NCBI RefSeq assembly: GCF_000429945.1
Contig: NZ_AUCV01000001.1
Coordinates: forward strand, 372,001-436,000
Reading direction: 5' to 3'
Source of the DNA: Desulfogranum japonicum DSM 18378
GTDB taxonomy: Bacteria; Desulfobacterota; Desulfobulbia; Desulfobulbales; Desulfobulbaceae
DNA length: 64,000 bases
A program made the translations under genes and the position numbers. A model generated the notes under the pieces. That model searched no databases, was not told where the DNA came from, and was given only the letters and a program-made list of their open reading frames with translations. Position 1 is the first letter of the stretch. Each line of letters opens with the position of its first letter. Of the stretch, positions 44,442 to 52,284 are shown one piece after another.

Positions 44442-46370
44442 TTACTCTTGAGAAACCTGTTTTCCCGTATCCCTGGTTGAATATCCGCCCATGTTTTCAA
44501 CCGCTGTTGTAAATGCATCAGTGCTGATAGTTTCCAGAACAGCCTGGATCATGGGTAATTCAATACATTCTTCAGGTATAAGCAGATCATAACGTTCCTC
44601 AGCCAGGGGGACAAAATCCAATCCCAGCGCTCTGGCGGCACTTTTGATACCAAGACCAACATCTGCTTTTCCGGAAAGAACCGAGACACTTACCGCCATG
44701 TGCGTGTACTCTTCACTATCGTATCCCAAAATATCATCACCATCCAAATTATTTTTCTTCAAAGCATAATCAAAGAGTACTCTGGTGCCTGATCCTGCCT
44801 GTCGGTTGATGAATGTGATATGCTCAGAAAAAAGATCGTGTATGGAGCCAATGTTTTTAGGGTTTCCCTTGGGAACGATAAACCCCTGTTCTCTGTGCAC
44901 AAGGGTGATGACTCGAATATTGCGGTCTGATAAATAGCGTTTGATGTAACTTAGGTTGTACGAACCGTCATCCGGGTTCAGTAGATGGGAACCGGCCATG
45001 TGACACAAGCCCTGTTTAAGAGCCATAATACCGCCCAGGGAACCGACATGGGTTGAGGCCAGCGGATATGCAGGATCACGTTTTTGCAGAAAATCGTGGA
45101 GAATATCCAGGCTCAGGTCATGACTTCCTGTACAGATCAAGGTTTGCTCTATACGGGATCTGGGGGTGAGTAATTCCACCTGTACAGTTTTTCCCTGCTG
45201 TTCACCTTCAGAAGCTGAAGCGATACGCAGCATGCTGTTGGCACGGGTAAGGGTGGTAATAGTACCTGACCCTTTTTTTAGAGGAACTGTAATAAAATGC
45301 GGACCAATTTTGCCGGTAATCATTCGGCGGAATTCTTCTATGCCGGCCCGTGAAGGCAGGCTTTTAGCCAACACCGCATCAATGGTTTCAGGTTGCTGCT
45401 GATGTATTCCCTGGAGTCTCGACAGCAGGGGGACAACAAACTGTTCCATGGAAATGATGGCTGATACCGGGTAGCCGGGAAGGCCAATAACAGGTTTGTC
45501 ATGAATCATCCCCAGAATAGAAGGTTTACCTGGCATGATGGTTACGCCGTGAACATGTACAGTGCCAAGTTCTTCAATAATTTTCGCTGTGTAATCGGCG
45601 CTGCCTGCGGAAGAACCTGCATTGATTATAACCACATCAGCATCACTCTCAACTGCCGCGAGAAGTTGCTGTTGTATAGTTTCGAACTGGTCGCTGAGAA
45701 TGGGTGTAATAGTGACCTCTGCCCCTGCCTGTTCTGCCAGACCGGACAGTGCCGCGGAATTGGATTCAATGGTTTTTCCAGGAGGTGGCGCATCCATGGA
45801 TGGATCAAGGTCGATAAGTTCGGAGCCTGTTGGCATGATGGTGACTTTTGGTTTTGCATAAACTGTAACCGATGCACAACCTGCAGTGAGCATGGCAGCC
45901 ATATCTGCTGGGGTGATACGGTGACCCGTTGGGTACAGAAGTTCCGTTGCAACTATATCTTCACCAACTTTTCGTACATATTGCCAGGGATATGAAGATT
46001 CACGTATCGTCCCTGTGGATCCATCTTCACTCAATACAACATTTTCAATCATGATAACAGCATCCTTGCCTTCAGGCATGGGATAGCCGGTATTAATCAT
46101 TTCTGCCTGGCCGGTATCAAGACGCAGGGTACATGGCGTTTCGTCGCTTGCTCCAAAAGTGTCTGCGGCAACCACCGCAATGCCATCCATTGCAGCGGCA
46201 TGAAAACTGGGCGCGGAAAATCGGGCTATCACCGGAGCAGCTGTGACGCGGCCGATGGCTGAACGGGTAGAGATGGTTTCCTGAGGGGTTCGACGTTGTC
46301 CGAGAAGAGAAGGGTACAGGGACTGGGCCTCTTCCCTGCTGCGCATTTGCAGATAGATTTTACGTTTCAT
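44442..46370 (-). CDS. MoeA molybdopterin molybdotransferase fused to a PBP domain
   Basis: The 642-residue protein has a complete MoeA in residues ~1-405 (SFHAAAMDGIAV, GDxx-like MINTGYPMPEGKDAVI, MPTGSELI, INAGSSAGSADYT, GLPGYPVSAI) and a PBP domain in ~410-635 (LICTGSHDLSLDILHDFLQK, FINRQAGSGTRVLFDYALKK, GKADVGLGIKSAARALGLDF). The second half closely resembles that of the regulator at 42353. MoeA inserts Mo or W into adenylated molybdopterin; the PBP half may bind and pass on the oxyanion. No HTH is present, so it is an enzyme-sensor fusion. It is the distal gene of the AOR-side operon. Confidence 0.9.
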   Translation of the reverse strand: MKRKIYLQMRSREEAQSLYPSLLGQRRTPQETISTRSAIGRVTAAPVIARFSAPSFHAAAMDGIAVVAADTFGASDETPCTLRLDTGQAEMINTGYPMPEGKDAVIMIENVVLSEDGSTGTIRESSYPWQYVRKVGEDIVATELLYPTGHRITPADMAAMLTAGCASVTVYAKPKVTIMPTGSELIDLDPSMDAPPPGKTIESNSAALSGLAEQAGAEVTITPILSDQFETIQQQLLAAVESDADVVIINAGSSAGSADYTAKIIEELGTVHVHGVTIMPGKPSILGMIHDKPVIGLPGYPVSAIISMEQFVVPLLSRLQGIHQQQPETIDAVLAKSLPSRAGIEEFRRMITGKIGPHFITVPLKKGSGTITTLTRANSMLRIASASEGEQQGKTVQVELLTPRSRIEQTLICTGSHDLSLDILHDFLQKRDPAYPLASTHVGSLGGIMALKQGLCHMAGSHLLNPDDGSYNLSYIKRYLSDRNIRVITLVHREQGFIVPKGNPKNIGSIHDLFSEHITFINRQAGSGTRVLFDYALKKNNLDGDDILGYDSEEYTHMAVSVSVLSGKADVGLGIKSAARALGLDFVPLAEERYDLLIPEECIELPMIQAVLETISTDAFTTAVENMGGYSTRDTGKQVSQE

Positions 46371-46393
46371 TGCAAGCTCAAAATTTAGGGGAT

Positions 46394-47635
46394 TTAAGGG
46401 AAAAGTAGAACACAGGTTTCAATCCCTTTGTCCAGGCCTTCCACATCACGGCCAATGGGCAACAGGCCGTCGGCAAGAACAAGTGGCTTAAGTAACCCTG
46501 ACTTGCCATATACTGGAAAAATTACAGGAGGATGGCCAGGTTCCTTTGCTGGTTCAATCCTGACCCTAACATACTCTTCACGGCCAATGGCTGAAGGTAT
46601 TTGTTCACCTGTAAGGGCCGTTATGGCACGTAAACCGTGGTTGATTCCCTGTCCGGTAAAGTGATGAAGCAATGGGCGGACAAAAAGGTAAAAAATAACC
46701 ATGGCAGAGCCCACATGACCAGGAAGACCAATGAGTGCTTTGTTATCCATTCTGGCAACAATGGTAGGCTTGCCGGGGCGTACAGAAATGCCGTGAACAA
46801 GGATTTCTGCTCTGGGAAGAGATTTAAATACGTCCAGGGTAAAGTCTCGTCTTCCGACGGAACTACCTCCGGAAAGCAGTACAAGATCTACCTGTTCCAA
46901 CGCATCTGCACAGCAGTCTCGTATGCCGTCAAAGTCATCTCCCTGGATACCCAGGTTTATGGCAGTTGCGCCTGCTTCCTCAACCAGTGCAGCAAGGGTG
47001 GTGGAGTTAATGTCACGGATTTTTCCGGGTGATGGCTCTGCATCCGGAGGGATAAGTTCATCACCTGTGGACAATATGGCTACAACGGGCTTCCGGTATA
47101 CAGGAATGTTGGTAATTCCCAATCCTGCCAGTATGCCGAGGTCTTGAGGACGCAGTTGCTTTCCCTGGCTAAGTACAGGTGAACCTTGGGCGAAGTCGTC
47201 GCCTGCCTGAATGACGTTTTCTCCCGGGGCGACCGGACGATAAAGCTCAACGGTTTGGTCATCCAGTTTTCGTGAATATTCAATCATACAGACACTGTCT
47301 GCTTTTCTGGGCAATTCGCCACCTGTCCAGATTTGCATGGTATCACCGCTAGCCAGCATATGCTGCTGACCTGAATCACCCATGGCTATCTCGCCTGTGA
47401 TGTTCAGCAGTGCCGGCTCAGATTCTGAGCATCCAAAGGTGTTTTTTGCCCGAACAGCAAAACCATCCATGGTCGAACGAGCAAAGGGAGGAAGGTTTTC
47501 CGGAGCGGAAATGTTTTTACTCAGAATTCTGCCGAGTCCCTTGCTGAGGGGAACGTTTTCTTCTGTAAAAGTGGTAAAGTGTTGGTAGAGTTTTAGCACG
47601 TCAGATGGACTGGTGAGGGTAAAGAAATCTTTCAT
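46394..47635 (-). CDS. moeA: MoeA molybdopterin molybdotransferase (second copy)
   Basis: A 413-residue stand-alone MoeA: FARSTMDGFAVRA near residue 58, GDTMQIWTGGELP, ILSTGDELIPPDAEPSPGKI near 190, LLSGGSSVGRRDFT near 257 and GLPGHVGSAMVIFYLFVRPL. The length is usual for MoeA (about 400). Two MoeA proteins side by side suggests a division of labour, for instance one for Mo (Mop) and one for W (AOR), as argued for MoeA pairs in archaea; here it is inference. It starts ~150 bases after moaD, beyond the two hairpins, and is followed after 23 bases by the fusion gene. Confidence 0.92.
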   Translation of the reverse strand: MKDFFTLTSPSDVLKLYQHFTTFTEENVPLSKGLGRILSKNISAPENLPPFARSTMDGFAVRAKNTFGCSESEPALLNITGEIAMGDSGQQHMLASGDTMQIWTGGELPRKADSVCMIEYSRKLDDQTVELYRPVAPGENVIQAGDDFAQGSPVLSQGKQLRPQDLGILAGLGITNIPVYRKPVVAILSTGDELIPPDAEPSPGKIRDINSTTLAALVEEAGATAINLGIQGDDFDGIRDCCADALEQVDLVLLSGGSSVGRRDFTLDVFKSLPRAEILVHGISVRPGKPTIVARMDNKALIGLPGHVGSAMVIFYLFVRPLLHHFTGQGINHGLRAITALTGEQIPSAIGREEYVRVRIEPAKEPGHPPVIFPVYGKSGLLKPLVLADGLLPIGRDVEGLDKGIETCVLLFP

Positions 47636-47669
47636 AGTCTGACCTTAATCCGCAGATGGGCCTGTGACT

Positions 47670-47693
47670 ACCCATTCTTTCAGAAGAATGGGT
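47670..47693 (-). promoter_or_regulatory. Hairpin upstream of moeA
   Basis: A 10-bp stem ACCCATTCTT / AAGAATGGGT with loop TCAG lies ~35-58 bases before the moeA start on the minus strand. Together with the larger hairpin at 47769 it may adjust moeA expression relative to aor-moaD. No U-run follows. Confidence 0.5.
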
Positions 47694-47768
47694 GCCGGTA
47701 TGTTTATAGGAATTGTAGCAAAAACAGCTCGGTATGTGGAAGAAAAACTGCAGTGATTCCAGCTGGGA

Positions 47769-47805
47769 CAGTAGTTGGTGGGGGCTCAGCCCCCACCAAC
47801 TACTG
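47769..47805 (-). repeat. 18-bp perfect hairpin overlapping the moaD 3' end
   Basis: Arms 47769-47786 and 47788-47805 are perfectly complementary around a single C. On the minus strand the 5' arm encodes the last residues Val-Val-Gly-Gly-Gly and part of the stop of MoaD. A weak U-run (TTTTTCTT) appears only ~20 bases later, so it may act as an attenuator or RNA stabiliser more than a sharp terminator. Confidence 0.75.
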
Positions 47806-48010
47806 GAAAGATTGCTAACTGATCACCCTCTTGAGGCTCCTGCTGGAGGGTGCAATGGCGTGAATTAATCATGAGCACGCCAACCTCTTCAAGGTCAATA
47901 TCCAGGGAGCGAATGACATCCTCAACAGTTGTTCCTTCAGGATATTCGCTCAATCTTTCTTTAAATCGATTATCCCGGAAATAGGCGAACAGTTTTACAT
48001 TAAATTGCAT
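47786..48010 (-). CDS. moaD: MoaD-like sulfur-carrier protein paired with AOR
   Basis: A 74-residue ubiquitin-fold protein: FNVKLFAYFRDNRFKERLSEYPEGTT, RSLDIDLEEVGVLMIN, EGDQLAIFPVVGGG ending in Gly-Gly-Gly at the stop. The C-terminal Gly-Gly is adenylated by a MoeB/ThiF enzyme and thiocarboxylated to deliver the dithiolene sulfurs of molybdopterin. It lies 12 bases after aor. A moaD directly downstream of aor is a common arrangement in tungsten-using anaerobes, so it may be dedicated to the W-pterin. Its 3' end is a strong hairpin. Confidence 0.88.
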   Translation of the reverse strand: MQFNVKLFAYFRDNRFKERLSEYPEGTTVEDVIRSLDIDLEEVGVLMINSRHCTLQQEPQEGDQLAIFPVVGGG

Positions 48011-48022
48011 CGTATCTCCGGA

Positions 48023-49750
48023 TTAGAAATCCCAAAATGAATCGATGGCTTCATCACTGATGTCCCAAACAACATTGTGTGGTGCAATGGGCTCTTCTTT
48101 GAAGAATTCTGGCAGACGGTCATCCAGATTGGTGAACCCAGCCTTAAGGTTAAACTCGTGTTCTGTCTTAAGGATGGTCTTACCAAGGTTGGTAACATCG
48201 TCTGCTACCAGGCCAATACCAAAACGGGCGTTGATCAAATCAATCAATGCAGGCAGACAGGTGGCATCATCCAACGCGGCAAAAGCTATGAAAAGACACA
48301 TACCTGTAGAGTCAATGGCTGCGGTGGCAATCTGCAAGTTACGGGAAAGCTCTACCTGACCTTCTTTGCTCAAAGGATCAAGGGATCCGCCGACACCAAG
48401 AACGTTGGTGGCAATGGTGTATCCCATGGTATGATCTGCGCCCATGGTGGAGGTGGCATAGGTGATACCAATACCTTTGATAGCCCTTGGGTCATATGCA
48501 GGAATAGCCTGGTTTTTCACTACCGGCACACGGGTAATGCCATAGGTCCGGCCAACAGATCCGGCTCCACAACCGATGATTCTTCCCAGCGGGGTTCCTT
48601 TGCCTATCTCTTCGCGAAGGATACGGATAACTTCTGCACCGTCTCCAAATTCCAGTACACCGGCTTCCATGGCCACTGCAAAAGCGACAGGAATTTCAAT
48701 GGAATCAAGTCCCAGATCGTCAAGAATATTGTCTGCTTCAGCGACCTGATCAAGATTATCTATACAGCAATCGGCGCCAAAGGCCCAGATTGTTTCATAT
48801 TCAAACCCGGATGTTCTGTATCCACCCTGCATGTCAGCGTAAACCTGTGAACAGTTGATGACACAACCTGGATGACAGTTATGCTTGGGTTTACCACCAC
48901 GAGCCACAATGGTATCATGCATGGTCTCACCGGAAATGGCTTCGTGTCCGGCAAATTGTCCCTGGGTGAAGTTTTTGGTTGGTAAACCGCCAGCTTCGTT
49001 GATGATGTTTACGAGAACATTGGTACCGTACTGGGCAAGGGCCTGGGTGATGGGGTTGTCGACAAGAGCTTTGGCAAAAGTGCGATTGGCAGTTTTAAAT
49101 GCTTCTGGGTCTGCAATCTCTACTTTGTTCATGGTTGGCTCAACGGAAATGAACTTAATTTTTTTAGAGCCCATGACCGCGCCGAGTCCACCACGTCCGT
49201 TGGAACGAATGTGGTTGTCTGGATCCTTGACAGAGATGTTGGCAGCCAGCATTTTCATTTCACCGGCAGGCCCGATGGTGATGACACCGGTTTTTGCTCC
49301 CAATCTCTCATTGATGGTTTCAACAACTTTAAAGTTGCCCATGCCAAGGGTTTCTGTTTCTTCATTGATGGTTACACCATCTTCGGTTACATGCAGGTTG
49401 TACCACTTATCTCCTTTGGGCTGCCCTTCAATGATGAGAGCTTTGATACCAAGGCGAGCAAGCAGTTGAGCTGATGTGCCGCCAGCATTTGCCTCTTTAA
49501 TGGTACCGGTCAAAGGACTTTTACCGCCACAGGAGAGGCGACCGGAATTGGCGGCAGTGGTTCCTGAAAGTAGGCCCGGAGCAAAAACGAGTTTATTCTT
49601 GCTGCCCAGTGGGTTACAAGTCGGATCAACCTCAGCAGCTACAACTGTGGAGGTCAGGCCACGTCCACCAAGGCCCATCCATGCCTCGGGAACGTCTTCA
49701 ACCTTGGCGGTAAGATCCGTCATGTTTACGCGAAAAATTTTGTCTGCCAT
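48023..49750 (-). CDS. aor: Tungsten aldehyde:ferredoxin oxidoreductase
   Basis: The 575-residue protein has the AOR N-terminal domain (RVNMTDLTAKVED, GGRGLTSTVVAAEVDP, FAPGLLSGT, SGRLSCGGKSPLTGTIKEA) and the cluster motif HNCHPGCVINCSQVY near residue 290. The spacing is C-x3-C-x3-C, one longer than the classic C-x2-C-x3-C, with the fourth Cys in DSTGMCLFIAFA near 488. It oxidises aldehydes to acids, reducing ferredoxin, with a W-bispterin and one [4Fe-4S]. I start at the ATG 7 bases after GAGGAG; the TTG at 49765 lies inside that site. tupABC and moaD nearby support tungsten. Confidence 0.93.
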   Translation of the reverse strand: MADKIFRVNMTDLTAKVEDVPEAWMGLGGRGLTSTVVAAEVDPTCNPLGSKNKLVFAPGLLSGTTAANSGRLSCGGKSPLTGTIKEANAGGTSAQLLARLGIKALIIEGQPKGDKWYNLHVTEDGVTINEETETLGMGNFKVVETINERLGAKTGVITIGPAGEMKMLAANISVKDPDNHIRSNGRGGLGAVMGSKKIKFISVEPTMNKVEIADPEAFKTANRTFAKALVDNPITQALAQYGTNVLVNIINEAGGLPTKNFTQGQFAGHEAISGETMHDTIVARGGKPKHNCHPGCVINCSQVYADMQGGYRTSGFEYETIWAFGADCCIDNLDQVAEADNILDDLGLDSIEIPVAFAVAMEAGVLEFGDGAEVIRILREEIGKGTPLGRIIGCGAGSVGRTYGITRVPVVKNQAIPAYDPRAIKGIGITYATSTMGADHTMGYTIATNVLGVGGSLDPLSKEGQVELSRNLQIATAAIDSTGMCLFIAFAALDDATCLPALIDLINARFGIGLVADDVTNLGKTILKTEHEFNLKAGFTNLDDRLPEFFKEEPIAPHNVVWDISDEAIDSFWDF

Positions 49751-49778
49751 TCGAAAACTCCTCAATAATGTTAAATCT

Positions 49779-49856
49779 GCGGCTCTGTGTTACACAGACC
49801 CGCTGCCGGGCCAGGTAAAATGCGGCTTATGTAAAAAATACATAATTTTTACCTGG
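49779..49856 (-). promoter_or_regulatory. Structured 5' leader of aor
   Basis: Two stem-loops lie just upstream of the aor ribosome-binding site. The nearer one (49779-49803) pairs GCGG-TCTGTG with CACAGA-CCGC across one C-C mismatch. The farther (49811-49856) pairs CCAGGTAAAA with TTTTACCTGG and encloses TTATGTA-AAAAA-TACATAA. The A/T-rich palindrome could instead be a DNA operator for the HTH-PBP regulator. A cofactor-sensing RNA is possible but unproven; I could not match it to the Moco motif by eye. Confidence 0.5.
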
Positions 49857-50139
49857 TTTATTGTAAACCATCAGACCCATTTGGTCAAAGGAATGGACCT
49901 TTTAAAGTAAGTATCGGTCATTTTTTGTCGGAATAGCGGTTTTTCCAAGCGTAACGCAAACTTACCCCTTGGGCACTGAGGGAAAATAAAAAAAAAGGCC
50001 ATTGTTCCCTTAGGCTTTATTTTATAATTGTTCTCTTCTCTCTTGTTCTAGTTGTAATTCTTGTTGAAAGTGATGTCTGTGAGTATTCTTGGTTTGAACG
50101 TATTCAGTGTTACCTGGTGCAGCGGAAGCTCTTGATATG
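49857..50139. other. Promoter region of aor, no genes
   Basis: An AT-rich interval between the aor leader and the adh1 terminator. A short AAAGG-aatgga-CCTTT pair lies near 49887. No sigma-54 match, no TGACACG and no ORF were found, so aor seems not to share the promoter type of mop and adh. Confidence 0.4.
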
Positions 50140-50184
50140 TAAGGCAAAGAAACCTTGCCCATGATTCAGTGGCCATGGGCAAGG
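50140..50184 (-). terminator. Intrinsic terminator of adh copy 1
   Basis: An 11-bp stem CCTTGCCCATG (50153-50163) / CATGGGCAAGG (50174-50184). On the minus strand it is followed by TTTCTTTG. It starts 43 bases after the adh stop. Confidence 0.8.
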
Positions 50185-50226
50185 GTATTGTAGGCCTGTG
50201 TACAAGCAAACTACATGGCAGCTTTT

Positions 50227-51408
50227 TTACAGAGCTGCTTTGTAAATAGCCTTGACGTCATCATCTTTAGGAACGCGTGGGTTGGTTAGACCGCAGGCGT
50301 CTTTCTGAGCATTCACCGTCATGGTATCTATGTCTTCAGCTTTTACATCTTTGCCATAACGTTTTCCAAGCTCAACCAGGCCGGCAGGAATACCGATATC
50401 CGTTGAAAGATTCTGGATTGCCATAAGTGCCAGTTCGGCAGCATCACGTGTGGAAAGGCCGTCAATATTTTCACCCATAAGCTGGGCAATTTTTGCGAAA
50501 CGATCCATTTTCGCGATCAGGTTAAAACGGCTTACATGGGGCAACAGAATAGCGTTGCATTCACCATGTGGCAGATCATAGAAACCACCTAATTGGTGGG
50601 CCATGGCATGAACATGACCAAGGCTTGCATTGTTGAATGCCATGCCGGCCAGGTACTGTGCGTAGCACATACCTTCACGGGCAACAATGTCTCCTCCGTT
50701 GGCAACAGCAGGGCGGAGATGGGTTGCAATGAGTTCAATGGCTTTTTCAGCAGCAGAATCGGTCATCGGGGTGGCAGCTGTGGAAACATAGGCCTCTACA
50801 GCGTGTGTCAAAGCGTCCATGCCTGTGGCTGCCGTGAGTGCAGGCGGCATTCCCATCATCAGGACTGGATCATCAACAGCAATACCTGGGGTAACTCGCC
50901 AGTCAACAATGGCCATTTTTACTTTACGGCTAGTGTCGGTAATGATGCAGAAACGAGTCATTTCTGAAGCAGTACCTGCAGTGGTGTTGACTGCAACGTA
51001 GGGAGGCATGGGGTTGGAGGATTTGTCAACTCCTTCGAAATCATGAATTTTTCCGCCATTAGCAATAACGAGGCCGACACCCTTGCCACAGTCATGGGAA
51101 CTACCACCACCAAGTGTGATCAGGCTGTCGCAATTATTTGATTTGTAAATGTCAACTCCATCGTGGACATTTTTATCGGTAGGGTTAGGGATTGTCTCAT
51201 CGTAGACAACGCAATCCATTCCGGCTGCCTCAAGCAGATCTGTGATCTGTTTGGTAATGCCTGCCCCAGTGATACCCTTGTCCGTTACAACCAGAGGCTT
51301 GTTGCCGCCAAGTGCTTTAATTTTTGCAGGAATTTCCTTAGCTGCTCCAATGCCGATCAGAGTAACGCTGGGGATGAAGTAACCGAATACTTGTTCTCGA
51401 ATTGCCAT
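50227..51408 (-). CDS. Iron-containing alcohol dehydrogenase, copy 1
   Basis: A 393-residue group III Fe-ADH: NAD-binding GGGSSHDCGKG near residue 100, iron ligands in GMDALTHAVEAY (Asp and His, about 195-200), GHVHAMAHQLGG (about 263) and LPHGECNAIL (about 277). It oxidises primary alcohols such as ethanol to aldehydes with NAD, in the cytoplasm. It shares about 92% identity by eye with the copy at 52285, the differences scattered over the length. An AGAGGGTG ribosome-binding site precedes the ATG and a sigma-54-like promoter lies at 51486. It has its own terminator. Confidence 0.96.
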   Translation of the reverse strand: MAIREQVFGYFIPSVTLIGIGAAKEIPAKIKALGGNKPLVVTDKGITGAGITKQITDLLEAAGMDCVVYDETIPNPTDKNVHDGVDIYKSNNCDSLITLGGGSSHDCGKGVGLVIANGGKIHDFEGVDKSSNPMPPYVAVNTTAGTASEMTRFCIITDTSRKVKMAIVDWRVTPGIAVDDPVLMMGMPPALTAATGMDALTHAVEAYVSTAATPMTDSAAEKAIELIATHLRPAVANGGDIVAREGMCYAQYLAGMAFNNASLGHVHAMAHQLGGFYDLPHGECNAILLPHVSRFNLIAKMDRFAKIAQLMGENIDGLSTRDAAELALMAIQNLSTDIGIPAGLVELGKRYGKDVKAEDIDTMTVNAQKDACGLTNPRVPKDDDVKAIYKAAL

Positions 51409-51485
51409 AGTGAATCACCCTCTTGTGTAAAATCTTTAATCTTTTACAACTCCTCTCTTAGAGATCCAACATACGTGTTTGTCCT

Positions 51486-51501
51486 AGCAATATCTGTTCC
51501 A
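51486..51501 (-). promoter_or_regulatory. Sigma-54-like promoter of adh copy 1
   Basis: On the minus strand TGGAAC-AGATA-TTGCT; the essential GG and GC keep the exact 10-base spacing, with one change in the -24 box. It lies 78 bases before the ATG, the same distance as in copy 2. Confidence 0.75.
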
Positions 51502-52186
51502 AAAAAGAATTCTTGATAAATCAAGTGATTGCAAGAGGTTATTTCAATGGGGGAAATATGGGGTTGTCTTTTTGTCTCTATCCAGGCTGTTGAAATAGAA
51601 TTAAAAGCGTAACCGGTGAAGCAAAAGCAACTGGTAACTCTTTGTGATATTGGTCTAATTGATAGACTGGGGCATTGTGACACGTTAAAGCGGGTGCGTG
51701 GGGCAATATTTCACGTGATAAGGTTGCGGAAAAAATATGGTGTGAAATTAAGCTGTTGACTTTTTATGAGTGATCTTTGGGTGGTCTGTGCGGTCGGTTG
51801 AATGTTACTTTTTAATAATTAATCAGCTGATCGGAGGAGGGTAAAGGTCTTCTGTGTGGCGCGCTGTTTTTTTAAGGTTAGTGTATATACGACAAGTCTG
51901 CGGCAGAGTTTCTGGTGGCTGACGTATGGGATGCAGTGAATTGTAAACAGCGAGGTACTTATGCAAAAGGGGGTAATGCGGAAGTGTAAGGAGAAAATGC
52001 CCCCGCATTACCAATCCAAGGAGTAGTACATCGTGAACCGGCCTTGGGGCCGGTTCATTTACAACAAGAATTAAACAGTGTTATTTTTCAATCATCTTCT
52101 TCAGGAACTTGTTTTCCCGGATCATGCATAGTGGAATACTGTCTTCATTTGCGATACTGACGACTCAATAATCCTTCTGTATGTCG
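51502..52186. other. Upstream region of adh copy 1
   Basis: No gene is supported; a 63-codon minus ORF here looks random. The interval holds GGTCTAATTGA (51652-51662), TGACACG (51678-51684), a TCACGTGA palindrome (51711-51718) and a 10-bp hairpin TGAACCGGCC-TTGG-GGCCGGTTCA (52034-52057) followed by TTT, possibly a plus-strand terminator of a lost gene. Confidence 0.5.
51652..51684. promoter_or_regulatory. Candidate enhancer region of adh copy 1
   Basis: GGTCTAATTGA (51652-51662) and TGACACG (51678-51684) lie 151-177 bases upstream of the -24 box. Both words recur upstream of adh copy 2 at similar distances (53718, 53726), although the sequence around them has diverged. Confidence 0.5.
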
Positions 52187-52254
52187 AAAAAAAACAAGAT
52201 GAAGCCCATCCAAGGGGGGGTGGGGTGGAAGCGGTGGAAGGATAGGCTTCATCT
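52187..52254 (-). terminator. Intrinsic terminator of adh copy 2
   Basis: AGATGAAGCC (52197-52206) pairs with GGCTTCATCT (52245-52254), extended inward by ATCC/GGAT. On the minus strand it is followed by T-G and then eight T (52187-52194). The loop is unusually long and C-rich on the transcript. Confidence 0.85.
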
Positions 52255-52284
52255 ATTCCTTTTGTACAGCTGAAAACTGAACGA

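Noticed and set aside
50020-50040. The A-rich tract and GGCC near 50,000 as an intrinsic terminator
   Set aside because: The stem is too short and mismatched; the better terminator for the adjacent adh gene is at 50140-50184.
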